From an uncultured Bacilli bacterium (lineage in GTDB: Bacteria; Bacillota_I; Bacilli_A; RF39; UBA660): a stretch of DNA of 38,451 nucleotides. Positions 1 to 8,397 of the stretch are shown here, one piece after another; the first letter of the stretch is position 1, and every line of letters begins with the position of its first letter. Below the pieces are notes generated by a model, which did not search any database, was not told the DNA's origin, and saw only the letters and a program-made list of their open reading frames with translations. The translations under genes were made by a program, and so were the position numbers. The stretch is taken from NCBI GenBank assembly GCA_944332555.1, contig CALVKF010000001.1, positions 1 through 38,451 on the forward strand, read 5' to 3'.

Positions 1-213
1 AATTGTTATGTAGTTGTAGAACTAAAAGTAACTGAACTAAAAAAAGAACATATTGGACAAATTGAAGTATATATGAACTACATTGATAGAAACTTAAAAG
101 AAATAAATCAAGATAAAACAATAGGTATTATTATATGTAAAAAAAATAATAAATTTATAATGGAATATTGTAGTGATTCTAGAATACTTGCTAGAGAATA
201 TCAAGAAATATAA
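1..213 (+). CDS. YhcG/DUF1016-type nuclease, C-terminal end (5' truncated by window)
   Basis: The open frame runs in from the left edge and stops at TAA 211-213. The 70 visible residues match the C-terminal PD-(D/E)xK nuclease domain of the YhcG (DUF1016) family. The string VVVELK gives the E-x-K half of the active site, followed by the typical EHIGQIEVYMNYID helix, a hydrophobic strand (TIGIIICK) and the closing EYCSDSRILAREYQEI. The N-terminal DUF1016 domain lies outside the window. Family members occur in mobile and defence-associated settings; their biochemical role is not well established. A fragment of a second DUF1016 gene follows after 9 bases, so this was probably part of a tandem pair. 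Confidence 0.8.
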   Translation, partial: NCYVVVELKVTELKKEHIGQIEVYMNYIDRNLKEINQDKTIGIIICKKNNKFIMEYCSDSRILAREYQEI

Positions 214-222
214 GGATGGAAT

Positions 223-523
223 ATGAATTATTTTAAAAATATTGAAGAATTGATTGTTGAAAATGAAGCTAGTAAAAGAGCAACTGCTCTAAAAGATAAC
301 TCTAGTACATTACTTACTTATTGGAGCATCGGTAAGCTTATAGTTGAAGCACAAGGGGGAGAAAAAAGAGCAAAGTATGGAGATAACTTAATAAATGAAT
401 GGGGTAAGAAATTAAGTCTAAAATATGGAAAACAATAGGATTATTAATAGTTAAGAAAATGTAATTGAATATACTACTAGTGATGATATATTAGTTACTA
501 CATATGCACTGAATAATAAATAG
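223..523 (+). pseudogene. Decayed second DUF1016 gene (N-terminal fragment plus possible C-terminal remnant)
   Basis: An ATG at 223 opens 71 codons that match the start of the DUF1016 N-terminal domain, including the signature TYWSIGKLIVEAQGGEKRAK and KYGDNLINEWGKKLS. Full-length proteins exceed 300 residues, but this frame stops at 438 just after KYGKQ. In another frame, 461-523 encodes VIEYTTSDDILVTTYALNNK and a stop, which resembles the last residues of some DUF1016 proteins. The simplest reading is a gene with a large internal deletion that kept both ends. The assignment of the second piece is tentative. Confidence 0.6.
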
Positions 524-593
524 TTTAAAACCCAACCATCAATAAATATCAATCATAAAATATAATAACATTATATATAATGTGTCATAAATT

Positions 594-620
594 AGAAGAA
601 ACCGGTTTCTTCTTTTTTTT
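594..620 (+). terminator. Rho-independent terminator
   Basis: AGAAGAAA pairs with TTTCTTCT across a CCGG loop, and eight T residues follow. It separates the DUF1016 remnants from holA. Confidence 0.85.
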
Positions 621-626
621 AATTGT

Positions 627-645
627 GATACAATATTAAAGTGAT
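627..645 (+). promoter_or_regulatory. Extended -10 promoter and GTGATC ribosome-binding motif of holA
   Basis: TG-A-TACAAT (626-634) lies about 16 nt before the ATG at 650. GTGATC (641-646) sits between them and can pair with the GAUCAC part of a 16S rRNA 3' tail. The predicted leader is only about 10 nt. The GTG at 641 is in frame and could be read as a start, but the same motif recurs before unrelated genes, so it is better read as the ribosome-binding site. Confidence 0.5.
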
Positions 646-649
646 CGTT

Positions 650-1585
650 ATGTTGTATTTAATAAGTATACCATCTTATCATCTAATAGATAATGAAATT
701 AAAAAAATAGTTAAAGATAATGACTATGTGCATTTTAATATGGCTAAAACTACTATTAAAGATATAATAGATGAAGCCAGTTATTATACTTTAACAGGAG
801 ACGAAAAATATATTGTTGTATCTAATGCTAATTTTTTTGGTAGTGAAAAATTAGATGAAAAAGATAGTACATTATTATTAAATTATATAAAAAATCCAAT
901 TAAAAGTACTACTATTATATTTACTACAACGAGTCCAATAGATTTAAGAAAAAGTATTACTAAAGAAATTAAAAGTAAATATAAATTAATAAATATTAAT
1001 AAATTTAGTTATAAAGATTATGAATCGGAAATTAATAAATATGTAAGTAGTAAAGGATTTAAAATTGAATATGAATGTATTAGTTATTTAATTAATAATT
1101 CATATGATAATTTAGATATAATATTTAATGAAATAGATAAAATGGTACTTTACTATAATCATTTAACTACAATTAAATTTAAAGATCTATTACAAGTTGT
1201 AGGAAGTATTATAGATAGTAATAATTTTCATTTTGTAGATGCAGTAATAAATAAGAATTTAAAGTTATCATTAAAATTATTTAATGATTTAAAAGTAGTA
1301 AAGACAGAACCCGTAATGTTAATTAGTTTGCTTGCAAGGGAATATCGTCTTATGTATTATGTCAAAAAAATGTATCAAAATAAATTATCTTTAAGTAATA
1401 TCTGCAGTGAACTTAAATTACAAGATTGGCAAGTAAATAAATTATATAATAATAGTATTAAATATAGTGAAACCGAACTATTAAATAATTTAGTTAATTT
1501 GTGTAATTGTGATACTTCTATTAAAAAAGGTATTTGGGATAAAGATGTGGCTTTAATAAGCTTCTTACTTGGAGCGTGTTGTTGA
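650..1585 (+). CDS. holA: DNA polymerase III delta subunit (clamp loader)
   Basis: HolA is the clamp-loader subunit that opens the beta sliding clamp during replication. The product is 311 residues from ATG 650, near the family's usual length. The N-terminal part is an AAA+-like fold without a classical P-loop, seen in strands such as YIVVSNANFFG and TTIIFTTTSP. The middle has the delta-specific segment with FNEIDKM, and the C-terminal part is the helical collar domain (MLISLLAREYRLMYYVKKM). GTG 641 is in frame but is part of the GTGATC motif, so ATG 650 is preferred. The stop overlaps the next gene's ATG (TGATG at 1583-1587), which suggests translational coupling. Confidence 0.85.
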   Translation: MLYLISIPSYHLIDNEIKKIVKDNDYVHFNMAKTTIKDIIDEASYYTLTGDEKYIVVSNANFFGSEKLDEKDSTLLLNYIKNPIKSTTIIFTTTSPIDLRKSITKEIKSKYKLININKFSYKDYESEINKYVSSKGFKIEYECISYLINNSYDNLDIIFNEIDKMVLYYNHLTTIKFKDLLQVVGSIIDSNNFHFVDAVINKNLKLSLKLFNDLKVVKTEPVMLISLLAREYRLMYYVKKMYQNKLSLSNICSELKLQDWQVNKLYNNSIKYSETELLNNLVNLCNCDTSIKKGIWDKDVALISFLLGACC

Positions 1586-2118
1586 TGGAAATGGTAAAAA
1601 AATATTATTTAAAATTCATGATGTATGCCATTATTGGTTGGTGTTATGAAGTCTTTTTAGAAGTATTTATCTATGGCTGGGGATTTTCTAATCGTGGAGT
1701 TTTATTTGGTCCGTATTGTCCTGTTTATGGGTTTGGAGCTTTGGCATTTATTATTTGTTTTCATAAATTATTAAAAAATAAAACTGTAAAGCAAAAAATA
1801 TTATTAATTCCTATTATTTTTATTGGTTGTGCTTTGGTAGCCACTTTAATAGAACTTGTTACTTCTTATATTTGTGAGGCGTTTATGGGTTCTTGGCCTT
1901 GGCAAACTTATGTGGATTACAAATATAATTTTGAAGGGAGAATTGCTTTAAGTCCTAGTCTGAGATTTGGTCTTGGTGGAGTTATATTTTTATATTTATT
2001 AGAACCATTATTTGATAAGATTTTAAATAGATTAAACAAGAAGACTACAAATATTATATTTTATTTAGTTTTAGCTATATTTTTAATTGATGTTATATAT
2101 ACTTTCTTTGTAAAATAA
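1585..2118 (+). CDS. CmpB-type integral membrane protein (putative ABC-transporter type IV family)
   Basis: This is a 177-residue membrane protein with about five hydrophobic segments. It carries the hallmarks of the PF06541 (ABC_trans_CmpB) family: an N-terminal IIGWCYEVFLE, then NRGVLFGPYCPVYGFGA, and an SWPWQTYVDYKYNFEGRIAL loop near residue 110. Members are annotated as putative permeases, but the substrate and mechanism are not known to me. ATG 1585 overlaps the holA stop by one base and is the likely start. An upstream in-frame GTG at 1576 lies inside holA and is less likely. A convergent rnhC gene follows. Confidence 0.75.
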   Translation: MEMVKKYYLKFMMYAIIGWCYEVFLEVFIYGWGFSNRGVLFGPYCPVYGFGALAFIICFHKLLKNKTVKQKILLIPIIFIGCALVATLIELVTSYICEAFMGSWPWQTYVDYKYNFEGRIALSPSLRFGLGGVIFLYLLEPLFDKILNRLNKKTTNIIFYLVLAIFLIDVIYTFFVK

Positions 2119-2119
2119 A

Positions 2120-2140
2120 AAAAGAGATTTATTCTCTTAT
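2120..2140. terminator. Bidirectional terminator between convergent genes
   Basis: AAGAGA (2122-2127) pairs with TCTCTT (2133-2138) across TTTAT. It is flanked by an A tract on the left and a T-rich tract on the right, so it could stop transcription from either side. It overlaps the rnhC stop codon. Confidence 0.65.
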
Positions 2141-3055
2141 TTTATTTGTGTTTTTAAAGTTTAGTTTAACATATTTGCTTAGAGCATCCATTCCTTTTTC
2201 TTTAACTATTTTTCTTGCAAATTCATCAACTTGTAAGCCCGCACCTTTAGGAATATCACTACCTAATTCCGTGCTCATTTCATGAATTAATTTTAAGAAT
2301 ATGTATCTTGCGATAATTGATGATACCGCAACTGATAAACATTTGGATTCTGCTTTTTGAACAAAAGTTATATTAGTTACTTTATCTTTAACTTCTGTTA
2401 AGTAACCATAATAGTTTCTAGCAGGAGTAAATTCATCAACGATTATTTTATCATAGGGATAATTTTTATTTACCATATTAAGTAATACTTTATTATGAAG
2501 TATCGCTTTTATTTTATTCATATTTAGGTTTTCATTATAAAATTTATTATATTCTTCATTACTTAATACAAAAGCACTATATGGAATTTTTTTTGTTAAT
2601 TCTGGTGCAATTTTTTTGATATATTCATCACTTAAAGCTTTAGAATCAGTTACTTTAAGTTCATTTAAGAAATTAATATCATCTTTTGTAACATAGCTTG
2701 CTACAACTACAATTGGGCCAAAATAATCTCCAGTGCCAACTTCATCTGATCCAATAGTATTATATTGATCAAATAGTCTTGTGTTATTTTTTTCACTTTT
2801 GTTTTTATCTTTACCTGTTTTAATATCGATAATTCGATTATTTAGTTTGCGCTCTAAATCTATCCAAATATTAGCATCAATATCAGCACTAATACCTTGA
2901 AACATAACTTTACCAGATTCATAAAGGGTTATTATTGTATCGGCTTCCTGGGCTTGGAATACCGCATAGGGGGGAGTTTTATCTCTTCTTAAATCTTTGT
3001 AATACTTAATCATTTTTTCTTTAATATTATCACTTACTTTAAATACAATTGTCAT
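2129..3055 (-). CDS. rnhC: Ribonuclease HIII
   Basis: RNase HIII hydrolyses the RNA strand of RNA-DNA hybrids. The 308-residue product has the N-terminal substrate-binding extension (DUF3378, roughly residues 1-85), which separates HIII from HII. The catalytic domain begins with the type 2 RNase H motif GSDEVGTGDYFGP (residues 102-114; metal ligands D104 and E105). A third acidic residue lies in KIIVDEFTP. A GGAGGAAAA ribosome-binding site lies just upstream of ATG 3055. In Bacillus, rnhC lies beside cvpA and upstream of trxA-uvrC. Here the same genes are neighbours but rnhC points the other way. Confidence 0.92.
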   Translation of the reverse strand: MTIVFKVSDNIKEKMIKYYKDLRRDKTPPYAVFQAQEADTIITLYESGKVMFQGISADIDANIWIDLERKLNNRIIDIKTGKDKNKSEKNNTRLFDQYNTIGSDEVGTGDYFGPIVVVASYVTKDDINFLNELKVTDSKALSDEYIKKIAPELTKKIPYSAFVLSNEEYNKFYNENLNMNKIKAILHNKVLLNMVNKNYPYDKIIVDEFTPARNYYGYLTEVKDKVTNITFVQKAESKCLSVAVSSIIARYIFLKLIHEMSTELGSDIPKGAGLQVDEFARKIVKEKGMDALSKYVKLNFKNTNKIRE

Positions 3056-3146
3056 AAATTTTCCTCCGTTATAAACATTTTAACATATTTTTCTTTATTT
3101 TTCGACATAATTATAATATAATTAAAATATGAGGACGGTGTGAAAA

Positions 3147-3842
3147 ATGAATTTAACAGATGTAATAGTTATTTTAATTATTTTACTATTTACATTTTGG
3201 GGGTTTAAAAGAGGGGTTATTAAAAGTTTAGTACAATTAGTAGGTACATGTGCTGTTTTAGTACTTGCTTGGGTATTTAAAGATACTATAGCAAATTTAT
3301 TAATGAAATATTTACCATTCTTTGATTTCGGGGGAATATTTACAGGAATTACTTCGATGAATATTGTCATTTATGAACTTATATCATTTATTGTAATTTA
3401 TATTTTACTGTATTGTATATTAAGCATAATTATAAATATTTCGGGATTAATTGAAAAAATATTAAAACTTACAGTAATTTTAGCAATACCATCCAAGATT
3501 CTTGGAGCAATTCTCGGTTTAATTGAAGGCGTAATAATGGCATTTTTAGTAGTATTTATTATGTTTCATTTGCCACAGACAGAATCAACAGTAGCTGAAT
3601 CCAAAGTAGCTATCGTGTTACTTGAAAGAACTCCGATTATTGGAGCTATGGCAGTTGATACAACTCTTGCCCTAGAAGAAATAAATGAGATATTAGAAGA
3701 AATGCGAGAAGAAGAAGATCGAGAATCAGTAAATATTCAAGTTTTACACACTCTTGTTAAATATAGCATAATATCTAAAGAAGATGCCCAAAATTTAATT
3801 GATGAAGATAAAATACACTTTTCAAGCACAATAATATTATAA
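3147..3842 (+). CDS. CvpA family membrane protein
   Basis: The 231-residue protein has four hydrophobic segments in its first 150 residues and a charged, partly acidic C-terminal tail (ILEEMREEEDRESV). The opening (DVIVILIILLFTFWGFKRGVIKSL) fits the CvpA/colicin V production family, where an aromatic-Gly-x-x-x-Gly pattern follows the first helix. Family members sit in the membrane, and a role in envelope homeostasis is suspected. It lies divergent to rnhC, with AT-rich promoter sequence between them (TATAAT near 3114), and 10 nt ahead of trxA behind a strong AAGGAGG site. The position matches cvpA (yshB) in Bacillus. Confidence 0.7.
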   Translation: MNLTDVIVILIILLFTFWGFKRGVIKSLVQLVGTCAVLVLAWVFKDTIANLLMKYLPFFDFGGIFTGITSMNIVIYELISFIVIYILLYCILSIIINISGLIEKILKLTVILAIPSKILGAILGLIEGVIMAFLVVFIMFHLPQTESTVAESKVAIVLLERTPIIGAMAVDTTLALEEINEILEEMREEEDRESVNIQVLHTLVKYSIISKEDAQNLIDEDKIHFSSTIIL

Positions 3843-3852
3843 GGAGGTAAAA

Positions 3853-4140
3853 ATGATTAAACATTTAAGTGATAGAGAAGATTTTAATTCTTTGATTCAA
3901 AATAAAATCTTAATTGATTTTTATGCTGATTGGTGTGGACCTTGTAAAATGCTAGCACCAATTTTAGAACAAGTGGACTTTATTGATGTTCTAAAAGTAA
4001 ATGTTGATGAATTTCCTGAACTTTCTGCTAAATTTGGGGTAATGAGTATTCCTACATTAGTTTTAATGGAAAATAGTAAGGAAATAAAAAGAGAAATAGG
4101 TTTTAAAAATCTAGCAGATATTAAAAAAATGGTTGAGTAA
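3853..4140 (+). CDS. trxA: Thioredoxin
   Basis: This is a short thioredoxin of 95 residues; the usual length is about 105. It has the full active site WCGPCK (residues 27-32, redox Cys28 and Cys31) and the cis-proline motif SIPTLV (Pro67). It reduces protein disulfides in the cytoplasm, normally with electrons from thioredoxin reductase, which is not in this window. AAGGAGG precedes ATG 3853 at good spacing. It probably forms one transcript with cvpA. The next gene downstream converges with no gap: the two stop codons are adjacent at 4138-4143. Confidence 0.92.
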   Translation: MIKHLSDREDFNSLIQNKILIDFYADWCGPCKMLAPILEQVDFIDVLKVNVDEFPELSAKFGVMSIPTLVLMENSKEIKREIGFKNLADIKKMVE

Positions 4141-4494
4141 TCAATCATTTTTTATTGCTTCAAGAGCAGATGCCCGATATGTTCTTTGGAGTAGGCCTGC
4201 ACCAAGGAGGGTTCCTCCGAAATACCTTACTACAACAATTAATCTATTATTTAAATTCTTTGCATCAAGCAAATTATATAAGGGAAGTCCTGCTGTGCCT
4301 TTAGGTTCTTTATCATCACTTTTACCCGCGGTATTTTCAAATTTGTAAGCATAAACAATATGTTTAGCTTTTTTGTGTTCCCTCTTTAAATCACTTAATA
4401 TTTCTTTAATTTCATCAAAATCATCAATTTCATAATAATAAGAAATAAATCTTGATTTTTTAACTATAATTTCTGCACTTTTTAATAATTTCAT
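4141..4494 (-). CDS. IMPACT/YigZ family protein, N-terminal domain only
   Basis: The 117-residue product matches the N-terminal domain of the YigZ/IMPACT (UPF0029) family. It has SRFISYYYEIDD near the start, KAKHIVYAYK in the middle, the conserved DDKEPKGTAGLPLYNLL, and VVVRYFGGTLLGAGLLQRTYRAS. Bacterial members usually have about 200 residues and a C-terminal ferredoxin-like domain that is absent here. The frame ends cleanly, so this is either a genuine short form or a 3' loss. The start at 4494 sits behind TATAAT and GTGATGG; ATG 4500 is an alternative. Function in bacteria is not settled. It is divergent from uvrC. Confidence 0.8.
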   Translation of the reverse strand: MKLLKSAEIIVKKSRFISYYYEIDDFDEIKEILSDLKREHKKAKHIVYAYKFENTAGKSDDKEPKGTAGLPLYNLLDAKNLNNRLIVVVRYFGGTLLGAGLLQRTYRASALEAIKND

Positions 4495-4560
4495 AACCAT
4501 CACTAATATTATATCGTAAAATTAAGGAAATTTGTAGTATAATATTGTTAGGTGTTAATT

Positions 4561-6351
4561 ATGTTTAAAGAGAAATTAAAAACTATCCCTCATTTACCAG
4601 GATCTTATCAAATGCGTAATCAAAACGGCAATATTATATATGTTGGTAAAGCTAAAGATTTATATAAACGCGTCAATAGTTATTTTAAAGGAACAGTTAC
4701 TGGAAAAACTGCTATTATGGTTAGTGAAGTTACCGATTTTACTTATATTACTACCTCTTCGGAACAAGAAGCATTTATTCTAGAACTTAATTTAATAAAG
4801 GAATATAATCCTAAATATAATATTTTACTTAAAGATGATAAAAGTTACCCTTATATTGAATATATTTCAAAACCTTATCCGAGACTTAAAGTATCTAGAT
4901 ACTTAAATATTCGCAAGAAAGATAAAAAATTATTGTTTGGTCCATATCCTAATGCCTATGCGGCCCGCAAGATTGTTGAACTTATTAATAGAATGTATCC
5001 CCTAAAAAAATGTGAAGGTATGCCAAAGCATGTCTGCCTTTATTATCATATTGGGGAGTGTCTAGGCTATTGCGAGAAAAATGTTAATCTTGATAAACTA
5101 AAAGACATGGAACACGAAATACTCGCATTTTTAAAAGGCAATGATAAAATATTAATTGATAAAATTAATGCTAAAATTAAAGCTTATAGTGATACCCTAA
5201 ATTTTGAAATGGCAAGAGACCTAAAAAAAGAACTAGAATATATAAGTGTTATTTTAGATAAACAAAAAGTGGAATTACATGATTATATCAATCGTGATGT
5301 TATTGCGGCCTATCTTGATGATGGCCTAGTATCTGTACAAATACTTTTTCTTCGGAGTGGTAAAATAATCGGCGGACACAATGATAAATTCTATTTAATT
5401 AGTGATCTTGCTGATGAAGTAAATACCTATATTCTAAATTTTTATTCTAAACATGAAATACCTAAAGAAATATTAGTAGAAAGTATTATGAATAGTGAAA
5501 TTTTAAGTGAACTATTAAATACCAAAGTCTATAATCCCCTAAAGGGAAAGAAGAAAAACTTACTAGATATGGCTAAGACTAATGCTAAAATTAGTTTGGA
5601 ACAAGAATTAAAAATTATTGAGCGGGATGAGGCCAGAACAGTTGATGCTAATACAAAATTAAAAGAATTACTTCATTTAGATGTCTTAGATCGGATTGAT
5701 GCTTTTGATAATTCTAATCTTTTTGGTTCCTACGCAGTATCAGGTATGGTAGTCTTCATTAATGGAAAACCCGCCAAAAATGAATATCGGAAATATAAAG
5801 TAAGTGTTGATAAAAATGATGATTATAATACTATGAAAGAAGTAATTTATAGAAGATATTATCGTGCTTTAATAGATAATCTTACTATGCCCGATTTAAT
5901 ATTAGTTGATGGGGGAGAAAACCAAATTAGAGCAGCAAAAGAGATACTTGATGCCTTAAAATTAAACATTAAAGTCTGTGGCTTAAAGAAAGATAATCAT
6001 CATAAAACTAGCGAGCTCATTGATGGTGATACTCTAGAAGTAATCGATTTATCTAAGAATACTGATGTATTTCATTATTTAACCCGTATTCAAGATGAAG
6101 TTCATAGATTTACAATTACCTATCATAAAACCTTACGTGATAAAGGAACAATAGCATCACTTCTTGATAATATTGATGGCATAGGGAAGGTTAGAAAAAA
6201 AGAACTTATTAAAAAATATGGCAGTATAAAGAAAATGAGTGAAGCAAGCATTGAAGAATTAAGAGAAATCATACCAGAAAATGTTGCAATTAATTTACAT
6301 AAATACTTAAAAGAAAGGAGTGAAAATAAAAATAATGCATCGTCTTTATAA
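4561..6351 (+). CDS. uvrC: Excinuclease ABC subunit C
   Basis: UvrC makes the two incisions around lesions marked by UvrA-UvrB in nucleotide excision repair. The 596-residue product has the full architecture. A GIY-YIG nuclease domain sits at the N-terminus (GSY 14-16, YVG 27-29, Arg37), followed by a Cys-bearing linker. A UVR motif for UvrB contact lies near residues 195-225. The RNase H-like 3' nuclease domain begins at DRIDAFDNSN, and the helix-hairpin-helix end is LDNIDGIGKVRKKEL. ATG 4561 follows a TATAAT box and AGGTG with a very short leader. uvrC next to trxA is conserved in Bacillus. Confidence 0.95.
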   Translation: MFKEKLKTIPHLPGSYQMRNQNGNIIYVGKAKDLYKRVNSYFKGTVTGKTAIMVSEVTDFTYITTSSEQEAFILELNLIKEYNPKYNILLKDDKSYPYIEYISKPYPRLKVSRYLNIRKKDKKLLFGPYPNAYAARKIVELINRMYPLKKCEGMPKHVCLYYHIGECLGYCEKNVNLDKLKDMEHEILAFLKGNDKILIDKINAKIKAYSDTLNFEMARDLKKELEYISVILDKQKVELHDYINRDVIAAYLDDGLVSVQILFLRSGKIIGGHNDKFYLISDLADEVNTYILNFYSKHEIPKEILVESIMNSEILSELLNTKVYNPLKGKKKNLLDMAKTNAKISLEQELKIIERDEARTVDANTKLKELLHLDVLDRIDAFDNSNLFGSYAVSGMVVFINGKPAKNEYRKYKVSVDKNDDYNTMKEVIYRRYYRALIDNLTMPDLILVDGGENQIRAAKEILDALKLNIKVCGLKKDNHHKTSELIDGDTLEVIDLSKNTDVFHYLTRIQDEVHRFTITYHKTLRDKGTIASLLDNIDGIGKVRKKELIKKYGSIKKMSEASIEELREIIPENVAINLHKYLKERSENKNNASSL

Positions 6352-7432
6352 ATTAGATGTTGATACCATAAGTGAGAATAATATTAAAACTATTACCTTT
6401 TTAGATCCGGATTACATCTATATCCCTTATGAATTAGATACAAATTTAACTAAAATTCATAAAAATGAATTAATTAATAGTTATAAATCAAGTATTAGTG
6501 GCTCTCTTGTTGGTCTTAAAATGGGAGTATTTAACAATATTTATAATAATGCTTTTATAATTGCTAATGATTTTAAAGAATTAGATGAAAAAAAGAGCAA
6601 AAAGATGAAAATAACATTTGATAATATTAAAAAAGTATTACTAGATAATAAAGATGAAGAATTATTAAAAAAATTTAATATCGATACTATTGATAATATT
6701 GTAGTAAGTGCCATTAATGATGAAATATATGTTTATAATAATATGTATTTATTAAAAGAAAATACTAGTATTTATCTTGATTTAATTGATGAACTTAGAA
6801 TGCTTACTAAATGTAATAATAATTATTTAGTTATTAAAAATAATGAATCATTTATTATTGATGAATGCCTAAATGTAATTGGAACTTATCCAAGTATTAC
6901 TTTAACTTTAGTTGAAGATTTATACTTAATAGGTAGAAAACAATTTTTACTTGATAAATTAAATATTACTGGTAATACTTTATTTTTAAACATTACTGAT
7001 ATAGATAAATTATGTAAATATTTAGGATTAATAGATAATACTACCTCTCTAATAACAGTAACTGATAATACTACTTGTAAAGTAATTAGATGTAAAAAAT
7101 ATACTCTAATAAGTGATATACTAGAATATACTTATCCTAAACATAAAAATTATCATATTATTATTAATGGATTAATGGCGGGTTTCAAAATAGATAATCC
7201 AGCATATTTTATTTTAACAGATGATATTACATCTATTCATTTACTTAAAAAATTACCTAAATATAATACTGAATGTTTAAATTGTGGTAAATGCATATCT
7301 GTTTGTCCAGTTGGAGTTAATCCCATTAAAGGTATTAACTTGGATAAGTGTCTAGATTGTGGTTTATGTACCTTTTTTTGCCCAGCATCAATTAATTTAA
7401 GAGAAAAGATTAAAGGTGATAATCATGAATAA
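6335..7432 (+). CDS. RnfC-like 4Fe-4S protein
   Basis: This is a divergent relative of RnfC, the cytoplasmic NADH- or ferredoxin-facing subunit of Rnf electron-transport complexes. The C-terminus has two adjacent ferredoxin-type clusters: CLNCGKCISVCP and CLDCGLCTFFCP, each C-x2-C-x2-C-x3-CP. The N-terminal stretch YIPYELDTN to SISGSLVGLK resembles the barrel-sandwich domain that opens RnfC. The nucleotide-binding region is poorly conserved. The start overlaps the end of uvrC by 17 bases; ATG 6335 follows AAAGGAG at long spacing, and GTG 6320 is an alternative. An RnfD-like gene overlaps its 3' end, but no other rnf gene follows. Confidence 0.65.
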   Translation: MHRLYKLDVDTISENNIKTITFLDPDYIYIPYELDTNLTKIHKNELINSYKSSISGSLVGLKMGVFNNIYNNAFIIANDFKELDEKKSKKMKITFDNIKKVLLDNKDEELLKKFNIDTIDNIVVSAINDEIYVYNNMYLLKENTSIYLDLIDELRMLTKCNNNYLVIKNNESFIIDECLNVIGTYPSITLTLVEDLYLIGRKQFLLDKLNITGNTLFLNITDIDKLCKYLGLIDNTTSLITVTDNTTCKVIRCKKYTLISDILEYTYPKHKNYHIIINGLMAGFKIDNPAYFILTDDITSIHLLKKLPKYNTECLNCGKCISVCPVGVNPIKGINLDKCLDCGLCTFFCPASINLREKIKGDNHE

Positions 7433-8291
7433 AGTATATATTCATAGTAAAAATACTATAGATAAATATGTTTTAAAATATATTTATGGCTTAATTCCTT
7501 TAGTATTATATGGAATATATAAAAATGGAATAATTTTATATAATGCTAATTTAATTAATTTTCTTAGTATATTTAAAGTATTATATTTAATTATTATTAG
7601 TTTAATAATATATATTATATTTAGTATAATTACTAAAAGAAAATTAAAACTTAATTTAGAATTATTAAATATTTTAATTATTCCTTTATTTATGCCATAT
7701 TATATTAATTTATTGTTATATTCTATATCTTTATTTATTTTATTATTTATTGATCACTATTTATCTAAAATACTTAAATACAATAATATATCTTTTATTA
7801 TATTAGGTATTATATTAGTATTAGTAATATTTAATAGTTATAATTATTTAAACCCAATAGAACAAACAAATAATTATTCTTATTCATTTTTAGATTTATT
7901 ATTTGGTAGAAATCCTGGTGGAATTGCTACTTCATCAATAATTATTGGTATAATTTTAATAATATACTATAGTATATTTACAATTTATAAGCAAAATATA
8001 GCTATAAGTAGTATTATTGTCTTTTTATTATTGATGGGTATTTTAAATAATTTTGATATTAATTCTTTACTTAATTCTAATGCTATTTTAAGTTTTATTT
8101 TAATAGCACCAGAGCTAAAAAATACCCCAGTATCTCTAAAAGGAACTATCATTTATGGCTGTATTGTTGGTATAATTTCTGCTTTGCTTTGTCAGTTTGT
8201 ATCAATATACATCGGAGCATTCATAGCAATATTTATAGTAAGTTTGAGCTATAGCATTTTACGCAAATTTGACAAAAAGAAACATTTATGA
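7425..8291 (+). CDS. RnfD-like integral membrane protein
   Basis: The 288-residue, very hydrophobic protein has about nine predicted membrane spans. It resembles the NqrB/RnfD family: LDLLFGRNPGGIATSS aligns with the conserved FLG-x-x-PG-x-x-G-E-T-S region, and TPVSLKGTIIYGCIVG with the segment before the last helices. RnfD carries covalent FMN and forms part of the ion-pumping membrane core; I cannot identify the flavinylated Thr with confidence. The gene starts inside the RnfC-like gene (AAAGGTGAT before ATG 7425), so the two are translationally coupled. Partners RnfA, B, E and G are absent nearby. Assignment rests on weak motifs plus context. Confidence 0.55.
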   Translation: MNKVYIHSKNTIDKYVLKYIYGLIPLVLYGIYKNGIILYNANLINFLSIFKVLYLIIISLIIYIIFSIITKRKLKLNLELLNILIIPLFMPYYINLLLYSISLFILLFIDHYLSKILKYNNISFIILGIILVLVIFNSYNYLNPIEQTNNYSYSFLDLLFGRNPGGIATSSIIIGIILIIYYSIFTIYKQNIAISSIIVFLLLMGILNNFDINSLLNSNAILSFILIAPELKNTPVSLKGTIIYGCIVGIISALLCQFVSIYIGAFIAIFIVSLSYSILRKFDKKKHL

Positions 8292-8297
8292 TATAAT
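8269..8297 (+). promoter_or_regulatory. Consensus sigma-70 promoter inside the RnfD-like 3' end
   Basis: TTGACA (8269-8274) is spaced 17 bases from TATAAT (8292-8297), with TG one base before the -10. All twelve core bases match the housekeeping consensus. It should drive the DnaJ-domain gene from a start near 8304, leaving a leader of about 94 nt. Confidence 0.85.
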
Positions 8298-8324
8298 TAA
8301 CCCATGTCAAAGGGGGTTTTTTAA

Positions 8325-8384
8325 TTGACTATATTGATACTATTATTAATAAAAAAATACGGAAAAAAGGCTAAAGTGCAGTAA
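8325..8384 (+). CDS. Possible 19-residue leader peptide
   Basis: A TTG at 8325 follows AAAGGGGG at workable spacing. It opens a 19-codon frame encoding a hydrophobic N-terminus (MTILILLL) and a Lys-rich end (IKKYGKKAKVQ), stopping 13 bases before the DnaJ gene. It lies entirely in the leader of the consensus promoter. It may be a translated leader or a small membrane peptide, or a chance frame in AT-rich DNA. Confidence 0.3.
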   Translation: MTILILLLIKKYGKKAKVQ

Positions 8385-8397
8385 AGGGGGGGATATT

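Noticed and set aside
641-649. Upstream GTG start for holA (and similar GTG starts at 4552, 19713, 24441)
   Set aside because: The GTG belongs to the recurring GTGAT motif before many unrelated genes, and an ATG follows at constant spacing.
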